Shown one piece after another: positions 18,401 through 23,621 of a stretch of 23,621 bases of DNA. Position numbers and translations under genes: made by a program. Numbering within the stretch: the first letter of the stretch is position 1; every line of letters begins with the position of its first letter. Origin of the DNA: Coemansia sp. RSA 1804 (Eukaryota; Kickxellomycota; Kickxellomycetes; Kickxellales; Kickxellaceae); assembly GCA_027578815.1 (NCBI GenBank), contig JANBTH010000250.1, positions 1 to 23,621 of the forward strand. The letters run 5' to 3'. The notes below the pieces were generated by a model. That model saw only the letters and a program-made list of their open reading frames with translations, had not been told where the DNA came from and did not search any database.

Positions 18401-18751
18401 CCTTAGCACCTTGCCTATGCTTCCAAGCAGTGTAAACAGGACCTTTCCGCTAGCAAGCTTTTTAATCGGGCCGCTCGGGACGTAGTGGCGCATTGAGAGC
18501 GCAGCAATAAACCGTCTGGATGCTACGCTGCTGTAGTTAGACGGCATGCGCGCAATTTCTGGTGCTAGTATGCTGTTGACTCGGATGCATCGCTGCGCCA
18601 CTATGGCCCGATATCCTGCGCGCTGTTCTTTCGTGCCAACATGATATGCTGTGTTCCATTTCTGACGGCCAGGGTGTGCTGAACGTTCCACATTGCGTGC
18701 AATGCCTGCAGACTTACGAAGAAGCAAGCCCCGGGCACCTAGCAGTTGCAT
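15458..18751 (-). CDS. MGM1: Mitochondrial inner-membrane dynamin-like GTPase Mgm1/OPA1
   Basis: A 1097-residue GTPase for inner-membrane fusion and cristae shape. Start: ATG at 18751; a TTG two codons earlier is not used. The first ~100 residues are basic (many Arg, few acidic) and fit a presequence. One membrane segment is clear at ~123-138 (VMILTTAIASLAYVEY). Residues ~160-290 are a low-complexity Gly/Ser/Asp-rich linker with a short coiled coil. The GTPase domain has G1 GSQSSGKSS (313-321), G2 MVTRRP, G3 DLPG (413-416) and G4 TKVD (481-484). Middle, paddle and GED regions follow, with extra Ser/Gly-rich inserts (around SSEWSDEDDVYWS and SSSSMESMSEG). It is longer than yeast Mgm1 (about 900) because of these linkers. 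A second hydrophobic segment, where rhomboid Pcp1 cuts yeast Mgm1, is not obvious. Confidence 0.95.
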   Translation of the reverse strand: MQLLGARGLLLRKSAGIARNVERSAHPGRQKWNTAYHVGTKEQRAGYRAIVAQRCIRVNSILAPEIARMPSNYSSVASRRFIAALSMRHYVPSGPIKKLASGKVLFTLLGSIGKVLRVSLRLPVMILTTAIASLAYVEYKLSQLNAPAWVTGNLEKMRGWLEGIRESEWLRSSSSDTSSTAEGDVDKSIDAAVDKAVGSGGGWGSSGSGGDVDPLSGNNGVPPPKGGYYTSPEPDSSEHDYDAAPPASNQRRRDDLDNKDSPGDDNVLMELTKKLLEIQTILKSVDSSGGANGAKSDSRGSTALQLPSIVVIGSQSSGKSSVLEAIVGQEFLPKGTNMVTRRPIELTLVNTPHSDEEYGEFPQLGLDRINDFTRIQRTLFDLNMSVPESECVSDKPIELRIYSPHVPDLRLVDLPGYIQVVNRKQPPILRQKIRDLCEGYLKRPNIILAVCAADVDLANSEALKASRRNDPMGMRTIGVITKVDTTEPTDAVHMLTQNDYPLHLGYIGVVCKPVREAAGRTSHQVLLSEAQYFGRHAEYQQPGLLIGIGTLRRKLVRVLEESMRRNLSSLVDAVRSELEETRYQVKVQYNDERISPESYMAESLDAIKQRFKDFQKQFGKPQLRTEVQRWLESQVMNVCAELYWSNPAVVQLSNHVTRSRAAGWWTDARAKAGQAASAASNVISELLAADTTKEHKGPRFGKSVGSDNGEHSGDGGKTKGNQTPASSEWSDEDDVYWSHQLDRASALLTKSGVGRWTTQLVVDLLMDNVTSMVDVEPFVHHQDSRAAVLNFSRAILRSKYHSTIDQVENTIKPFKYEVEIEPHEWKKAQKRSSVLIENEIGLCRKAMHSIRSGIPRKQLMQAIQFVKTAEKRGLDPLAVQAEIARRDAAEHSSSSMESMSEGSTSGARLGSGASAAEVLATEGAKDSTSDNIDEIGYAHFSPRLLRQAQHALMIQDRLAILHMRKKALASSACGSLDNKRLCPEIFLDVVAEKLAYNVVLFINYELLQDFFFQFPRELDSHMYYGKTLEQTREFASQNPRVGKHLQLLERRQKLELVMTRLQELMQQQASSEQRQSRGRLPLSQPSSPFSRVIGSGS

Positions 18752-19295
18752 TTGCAAGCGAGTTATGGCCGGTGAAAATATATACGAAATAGAAATCTAT
18801 GTGCTGCCAATTATTCAAGTGACTACACCAACCCACATGCCAAATTGATCCTTTTTACAAATTGTGAGAATAGCGAGTTCAATTTATATAGACAAAACAG
18901 AGTGGTGTGGTAGAGAACATTAAAGAATATCAAACAAGGAAAAAAGAATGCCAAGGAGGGAAAGAAAGGGTCGAGAACAAAAGTCCATAAAGGCAAACGA
19001 CAAATCATGCAAGAAATATGACAATAATCGTGCTTTTATTACCGGTAAGCATGGGCTCTGGAAACATAACAGAGTGGCCTCATATAGATATCTCATTGTT
19101 GATGTTGATGTTTTCTTTAGATACGAATGTAATGAGAAACAATAGGAGAAAGAAGACATAAAAGGTCAAACAGAGCTACCGGAAGCCAACCGCGAAAAAC
19201 GCATACCCGCTTAAAGAAGCCCCAGTATTCCGCGTTCTGCTGCCATTCCTCCTTAGAAGCGAAGAGCGGGGTGGTGAAAAGGAGTGGGGTTTTTT
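18752..19295. other. Intergenic: MGM1 upstream and QCR6 3' region
   Basis: 544 bp. It should hold the MGM1 promoter and the QCR6 3' UTR. A minus-strand AATAAA (plus strand TTTATT at 19035-19040) lies 256 nt after the QCR6 stop and is a possible but distant poly(A) signal. The open frames here are short and basic or hydrophobic without recognisable motifs. Confidence 0.45.
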
Positions 19296-19706
19296 TTACT
19301 TGAGCTTAGCAAAGATCTGGGGTGCGGCGCACTGGTCTACGCAGTGCATAAAGTGAAGAAGCTCTTCCGCACAGCTCTCTTTGGATCCATCATCAACCCG
19401 AGCAGCACACTCCTCGTAGTGGTGCTTTAGCGACTTGCACGAAGACGTATCGCCACACGCCTCCTTGATTGCAGGTGCAACGTCTTCTGCTTCCTCCTCT
19501 TCCTCTTCCTCCTCCTCTTCTCCCTCTTCCTCCTCTTCCTCGACCTCTACTTCCTCAGATCCATCGTCCTCGGCAACCACCTCGGTGGCCTCTACCAGAT
19601 CGCTAGCCACAACAGCTACGGCACTAGAGGCTTTTTCTACCTCTTCATCGTCTGCGTGAACAGGGGTGATGTAGCTGAAGGAATTGATAAGGTCGAAAAT
19701 GCTCAT
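19296..19706 (-). CDS. QCR6: Cytochrome bc1 complex acidic hinge protein Qcr6/UQCRH
   Basis: A 136-residue subunit of respiratory complex III that aids the cytochrome c1-cytochrome c contact on the intermembrane-space side. It shows the family plan: short N-terminus, an extremely acidic tract (residues ~46-75, mostly Glu), then the helical hairpin with two CX9C pairs, Cys90/Cys100 and Cys112/Cys122, plus Cys84 and Cys126. The C-terminus LLHFMHCVDQC...IFAKLK is diagnostic. ATG at 19706 is the only ATG in the frame; the open frame upstream lacks one. No basic presequence is seen, consistent with intermembrane-space import of twin-CX9C proteins. The Glu run is encoded by a TCC/TCT-rich repeat on the plus strand that could vary in length. 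Confidence 0.95.
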   Translation of the reverse strand: MSIFDLINSFSYITPVHADDEEVEKASSAVAVVASDLVEATEVVAEDDGSEEVEVEEEEEEGEEEEEEEEEEAEDVAPAIKEACGDTSSCKSLKHHYEECAARVDDGSKESCAEELLHFMHCVDQCAAPQIFAKLK

Positions 19707-20048
19707 TGTCCTTGTGGCTATGTAGAAAGTATAAACGAGACGGGGCAAAAGAGAGCTGTCGATGACAATAAATATACGAAAAAGAGTCTGAATCAGATCC
19801 AAATATGAAAGAAAGTCTGATTGCACAACAAAAGAAGGAGAAAAGAAAAAGATAAAGATTGTAAAGTTGGCTGATTCCACGACTGGATTTCAACGTAAAT
19901 ATATAAAAACTGATGTATCTTGCTATTTTTCCACACTAGAGCTTATCTTTTTTTGGCAGACCCGAGGCCCATCAAAATCTCTTTTTGACCGAAGCAAGAG
20001 AAATATAGATCTTGAGCTGTAGATTTTTCTCAGGCGTGTGATCACTTA
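19707..20048. other. Intergenic: QCR6 promoter region
   Basis: 342 bp, AT-rich. A TATATA-like run lies at about 19900-19908, some 195 bp upstream of the QCR6 ATG. No gene was seen. Confidence 0.4.
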
Positions 20049-20306
20049 TCAGATTAAGGCAGTGTTTTGTAATGATTTTGCTGCACGCAACATTTCATAT
20101 TTGCACTCACAAATGCTGCTGGCAAAATTATTAAATGCTTGATAGATGTTGTATTTAGTTGTCATAACAAAGGCAAAAAAGAACGTTCCTAGTGCTCCCA
20201 GATTGCAGAATATAAAATCCAATGAATATCTTGGAAGCTCTACAACCGCTGTGCCTAGAGAAAGGGAAATAAGGTAAAAAGAGAGCACGAAATAAAAACA
20301 TATCAT
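20049..20306 (-). CDS. Doubtful small membrane protein ORF, 85 aa
   Basis: ATG at 20306 is only 9 bp beyond the SNF4 stop on the same strand. The reading frame gives 85 residues with two hydrophobic stretches (~2-20 and ~31-50) and a short C-terminal part with two Cys (CECKYEM). It is more AT-rich than neighbouring genes and I recognise no family. The start has no room for its own promoter, so it could only be made from a SNF4 read-through or dicistronic transcript. A splice-acceptor-like CTTTCTCTAG lies inside the first hydrophobic stretch, so it may instead be part of a 3' UTR or a spliced exon. Most likely chance or UTR. Confidence 0.2.
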   Translation of the reverse strand: MICFYFVLSFYLISLSLGTAVVELPRYSLDFIFCNLGALGTFFFAFVMTTKYNIYQAFNNFASSICECKYEMLRAAKSLQNTALI

Positions 20307-20315
20307 GTAGCATGG

Positions 20316-21344
20316 CTAGACAATGAGAGCACGGAGAACATCGCTCAGTGCAACTACACCGACGGGTTTGATATCATCGTCGACAACAATGAGACGCTGG
20401 ACATGCGTTTTGCGAATTGTGTCCAGAACAGAGTAGAGTGTGTCCGCCTGGGTGCACGTATGCACTCCGGGATAGTCGTCGGGCCTCAGCGCAATTGCCT
20501 CAGACACCGGGATATTGAGCTCATCCAAAAGACCCTCACGCGCAAGAAGAATAATGTCAGACTCGGCAAACACGTTAAGTACGACGCCAGCATCGTCCAG
20601 GATAGGCACGACTGATATGTTCTCGTCAACAAACATGCGGATAATGTCAATTACGGGCGTGTCCATCTTGGCGGTTATCAAGTCGCCATACGTGCCAATG
20701 TGCAGGTCATATAGCGTGTGCTGCTTCAGTTTCTTCTTGTCGTCAATGTTGGCCGCCATGAAATTGAGGATGCGGTATATCGATAGCACAGAGACTATTA
20801 CGTCGCTCCCGGTTTCAGAGTCTTCGTCAACCAGGGCAAGCGTGGAATAGTCGGTGGCCAAAAGGCGTCGGGACACCTCGTACAGCGTGTCCAGCGGATT
20901 GGCGCACAAAGTGTTTGTCTGGCGCGACTTGAGACGCAAAAGCATCTCTTTGTAGTTCTCCAGCTGCACCTGGCCCAAGTCGTCGATTGCCTCGTTGTAT
21001 GAAAAGTTAGAGTAGTAGTACTGGACCAGGTTCACAAGGTCTGTCGTGGTCAGCATCCCCGCGTAGCAGGAGAGCGCCGAGTCATACATGGGTGCGGACT
21101 CGACTCCATTCTGTACCAGCGTTGACAGCGCCTTTGTCACAAGCAGCTTTGTATCGAGGACGATTAAGCGAAAGCTGACTGGAATCATGTCATAGGCGGA
21201 GTGCTGCTTGAGGAAGAAGCTGGCCAGCTGTGCAAGCTCTCTGCGCTTAGCTATGGCAGAAGCATTGACGCCTTCTCCATCGTTGATGTTGATGTTGTTG
21301 TTGCTACCACCGCCGTTGGTCCTCTGCGCGCCCAGAATATCCAT
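20316..21344 (-). CDS. SNF4: AMPK/SNF1 complex gamma subunit Snf4
   Basis: A 342-residue energy-sensing regulatory subunit with four CBS repeats. The nucleotide-site residues follow the AMPK-gamma pattern: Asp102 in repeat 1 (GMLTTTDLVNLV), Arg191 in place of Asp in repeat 2 (LSIYRILNFM), Asp263 in repeat 3 (VFAESDIILLA) and Asp335 in repeat 4 (VVALSDVLRALIV). The first ~28 residues are a Gly/Asn-rich disordered lead. The body starts with FFLKQHSAYDMIPVSFRLIVLD, a family signature. Length is near yeast Snf4 (322). ATG at 21344. No intron. It is divergent from EMC5. The partner kinase alpha and beta subunits are not in the window. Confidence 0.96.
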   Translation of the reverse strand: MDILGAQRTNGGGSNNNININDGEGVNASAIAKRRELAQLASFFLKQHSAYDMIPVSFRLIVLDTKLLVTKALSTLVQNGVESAPMYDSALSCYAGMLTTTDLVNLVQYYYSNFSYNEAIDDLGQVQLENYKEMLLRLKSRQTNTLCANPLDTLYEVSRRLLATDYSTLALVDEDSETGSDVIVSVLSIYRILNFMAANIDDKKKLKQHTLYDLHIGTYGDLITAKMDTPVIDIIRMFVDENISVVPILDDAGVVLNVFAESDIILLAREGLLDELNIPVSEAIALRPDDYPGVHTCTQADTLYSVLDTIRKTHVQRLIVVDDDIKPVGVVALSDVLRALIV

Positions 21345-21863
21345 GTGGGCAGTTTTTCTTAGTCTGCGAATGCCTTAAATCGCAATATCAAAGAGACAAA
21401 ATGGCTTGTTGAAATACGTACGAATGCAATAAGAGATAGAGATTGAGAAATAACTAGAAAGCAGCAGCAGACACTTGATACAATACGAAAATAATAACTG
21501 TTGGAATTTACAAAGCAACCAAGAAAGAGAAGAAAAGAAAGAAAAAAAGAGGAAGAAAGAAGCATGGTTGCTGACACAAGCGGCAAAGAAAAATAAAGGC
21601 ACATGTCACACTGTTGAAAGCTGGTAACAGATTCCACTGTTCATGCACAACGGAAAGCGGTGCGATGCTGCAACGTGTTTAGGTTTTCAAATGGCTGCGT
21701 CTTGATCAACTTTCTGTCTCTTTTTTCTTTAGTTTTGTTCTTGTCATTTGGGTCTTACAAAAATCGGTTTTAATGTGTTTTTTGATGCATTTATCTACTC
21801 TCCATATTTCCTTTCTTGTGCGCTCTTGTTAGAATTAGAAAATAAGCCCCGGACAGAGACAAT
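21345..21863. promoter_or_regulatory. Divergent promoter region, SNF4 / EMC5
   Basis: 519 bp between divergent ATGs. It contains a purine-rich A/G run (about 21521-21564) and a pyrimidine tract with CTTTAG (about 21713-21733). The tract could be a promoter element or a 5' UTR splice acceptor for EMC5. No clear TATA box was seen. Confidence 0.45.
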
Positions 21864-22223
21864 ATGAGTCTAGCGAAAGACACCCCTGCAAAGATGGCCG
21901 CCAAGGGAATTGCACTTGTTGCCTTTCTGTTCATGCTGCATTCGGGATACTCTGCACGCGAATTCCTTCTGTACAGCAAGTCAATAGGCAGACAGGACTT
22001 GAAACTGCCGATTGAAATTGTGCTTGAATGCCTTGGAGCTTTGGCCGTCATGACAGTCGCCATTGTTGTAGGCGTTGGTGAGCTTAAACCTATCAGCTAT
22101 GAAGCCGAGATGAAGCGGTACTCTGTTGACGGCATATACTCGCGTCCGTCGTTCCAGGTTTTCAACCATCGCGGTCGCTTTTTGCGCCCCCTAGAAGCGG
22201 TCAGTCCCGTTGCTAAGAAATAA
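21864..22223 (+). CDS. EMC5: ER membrane protein complex subunit 5 (EMC5/MMgT family)
   Basis: A 119-residue subunit of the ER membrane protein complex, which inserts and folds membrane proteins; animal homologues were also named membrane magnesium transporters. Two membrane helices are visible at ~14-32 and ~50-72. Family marks are HSGYSAREF after helix 1 (others have H-A-YSAxE), PIEIVLECL at the start of helix 2, GELKPISY after it, and the C-terminal SRPSFQVFNHRGRFL. Length fits the family. ATG at 21864 with A at -3. A poly(A) signal follows at 22259. Confidence 0.93.
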   Translation: MSLAKDTPAKMAAKGIALVAFLFMLHSGYSAREFLLYSKSIGRQDLKLPIEIVLECLGALAVMTVAIVVGVGELKPISYEAEMKRYSVDGIYSRPSFQVFNHRGRFLRPLEAVSPVAKK

Positions 22224-22593
22224 CAAGCTCTCTTTCTTTTTCTCAGCACGTTTTGGTTAATAAAAGAGAGAATCGTTGAAAGTTGACCATGCCTTGTTTG
22301 TCTCGTTTTCCGTACGCTCCACATACGCGTTGTCGTGTAGAATGCCATCACTCGTGAGACTGCGCTTCTCTTACATTTGCTAACATGTATCTACAAGAGC
22401 AGCAACAATATTTGGAATAAGGGTAGGATTAACGGATGGCAAAATTCCCACAAGCTACAGAGTTAAAACTGATTGCAAAAGAGCCATGCTTTTCGACTTT
22501 AAGCCCTGGCAAATGTAGAATCCGAACATTTCCCATGTAAACTTTTCTATAGTTTGTCTACCTTTGGAAAATACTAGTAAAAACTAATTTATA
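22224..22593. other. Intergenic: EMC5 3' UTR and REV7 promoter
   Basis: 370 bp, AT-rich. It includes the EMC5 poly(A) signal. Nothing else was recognised; TTTATAATG directly at the REV7 start is too close to act as a TATA box. Confidence 0.45.
22259..22264 (+). terminator. Poly(A) signal AATAAA for EMC5
   Basis: Canonical hexamer 36 nt after the EMC5 stop codon. Confidence 0.65.
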
Positions 22594-23621
22594 ATGTTAT
22601 CAACAAAGACAAGGGCTGATGCGGAAGCTCTAGACTCTATATCCAAGATTGATGCTATATGCGATTTCCGTAAGTGATTTGACCACGGATGTCGGCGACT
22701 CTAGCCATATTTATTTGCATATATCAAATATTATAGAATGCAAAGCTGTATGTTTTAGTAGAAACAATATGCTCAAATGTGCAGACTGCTGCTGTTGCTT
22801 TTGGCTGTTAATCTAAGTGTTTTGCACATGTAGTAGAGGTATATATCCATACGATACTATACAATCGCAACGTCTATCCGGTAAGTACAATGGTCGCATG
22901 GACGAGTATTTGAGATAAGCTATTGCTATTACTCAACTATTTCTCACAGTAGACTAACTTGCGATAATCAAATATCTATGTGCTAATGCAAAGTAGAAGT
23001 CGTTTTTCGAGGACCGCTCAGCGTACGGAATACCAGTCAAGGCCAGCAGACATCCAGAGCTGAATCAATATATTGCTGATGTGATAGAGGCAATTAAAGT
23101 TGAGTTGCTAAAAGTGAGTATATCATGCATTTTCCATTTAATTGACCTTTCTTTATCATGAAAAGACGATATTCTCGTGTAAATAGACTGCTGGTCTTTG
23201 ACAGTTCAGAGAAGTAGAGAGTCCATTACTTTTTTTTAAATGGAAAATATTTATTTTGCAATCCAAAAAACACATCCATGTTGTAGAGCGACAGCCTTGG
23301 CGATATAAAGATCGATATAATCGATGACAGCGACATTGTAATTGAAGCATTTATGCTTGAGCTCTCTGCAATTTCAGGCACATATGAAAGCAAGCACGAT
23401 CTTGGGCTGCGGGAGACACTGATAAGAACAAGCAACCTAGAACCGACGGATTCTTCAAAATGTAAGTATCCTTTTACAGGATAAAGCCGTGGAAAAGGGG
23501 GATGGTGAATGAATGAGGTTCTTTTAAAAGTGAGTTGGTTCGGATGAACAATGGCAGAGATAACGTGCATGCAAGTCACCTGGCTTTCATTGTTTGTGCA
23601 TTGAGCAGACATGAATCCCAC
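22594..23621 (+). CDS. REV7: REV7/MAD2L2 HORMA-domain protein, five exons visible (3' partial)
   Basis: Rev7 is the HORMA subunit of translesion polymerase zeta and binds Rev3. I read exons 22594-22669, 22834-22880, 22997-23113, 23287-23461 and 23560 to the edge; introns are 164, 116, 173 and 98 nt. All phases agree (1, 0, 0, 1) and no stop occurs. The 159 joined residues follow human MAD2L2: AICDFLEVYIHTILYNRNVYP (human VLCEFLEVAVHLILYVREVYP), then KSFFEDRSAYGIPV, HPELNQYIADV, GDIKIDIIDDSDIVIEAFML and HLAFIVCALSRHE. The spacing from VYP to YGIPV equals human (9 residues). Donors are GTAAGT three times and GTGAGT once. Intron 2 has CTAAT near its acceptor. The C-terminal safety-belt part lies beyond the window. 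The splice model is inferred, but the homology is strong. Confidence 0.88.

Noticed and set aside
18948..19145. 65-codon basic plus-strand frame between MGM1 and QCR6
   Set aside because: It contains a good splice donor-like GTAAGC but no plausible partner exon, and resembles no family.
22834..22869. RGIYPYD reading in an alternative frame of REV7 exon 2
   Set aside because: It resembles the Rev7 (V/I)R(E/G)xYP motif but cannot be joined in phase to its neighbours. The other frame gives LEVYIHTILYNRNVYP, which matches the family over the whole exon and fits both splice phases.
1..23621. tRNA, rRNA, transposon ends, CRISPR arrays
   Set aside because: I looked for T-loop consensus, long direct or inverted repeats and transposase or reverse-transcriptase motifs by eye and found none. 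Only short T-loop-like matches inside genes were seen.

Overview
The window is nuclear DNA of a fungus, most likely an early-diverging one. The Kickxellales/Coemansia type is my guess from gene style and not a proven assignment. The gene set is eukaryotic and fungal: an Oca1-type phosphatase, Mgm1, Snf4, Qcr6, Pex11, and a Dnmt2 homologue that budding yeast lacks. Genes are dense, intergenic stretches run about 100-700 bp (one of about 1.3 kb), and most reading frames are intronless. The few introns are 98-384 nt with GT(A/G)AG donors. Several genes end near a canonical AATAAA.

Layout from left to right. (1) 1-960, +: C-terminal part of an unrecognised coiled-coil protein ending in three tandem repeats. 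(2) 961-2263: AT-rich, no gene seen. (3) 2264-3232, +: mitochondrial membrane-anchored hotdog thioesterase. (4) 3321-4643, -: PEX11, rebuilt here from two exons. (5) 5380-5889, -: OCA1-type phosphatase, divergent from (6) 6217-9453, +: Prp2/DHX16 spliceosomal DEAH-box ATPase. (7) 9765-12200, +: mitochondrial-type threonyl-tRNA synthetase, convergent with (8) 12369-13415, -: Dnmt2/Pmt1 tRNA methyltransferase. (9) 13587-14129, -: GINS subunit PSF3. (10) 14489-15128, -: TCTP, two exons. (11) 15458-18751, -: Mgm1/OPA1 dynamin. (12) 19296-19706, -: QCR6 hinge protein of complex III. (13) 20049-20306, -: doubtful 85-aa membrane ORF. (14) 20316-21344, -: SNF4/AMPK gamma, divergent from (15) 21864-22223, +: EMC5. 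(16) 22594 to the right edge, +: REV7/MAD2L2 HORMA protein in five short exons, incomplete.

The genes do not form one pathway; this is ordinary housekeeping neighbourhood. Loose themes are mitochondria (thioesterase, ThrRS, Mgm1, Qcr6), genome and RNA upkeep (Prp2, Psf3, Dnmt2, Rev7) and membranes or organelles (Pex11, Emc5). I see no mobile element, CRISPR, rRNA or tRNA. The most unusual items are the YYTGDTLVYPG repeat protein at the left edge, a ThrRS that keeps its editing domain but has lost three of four editing-site residues, and a DESH in place of DEAH in the Prp2 homologue.
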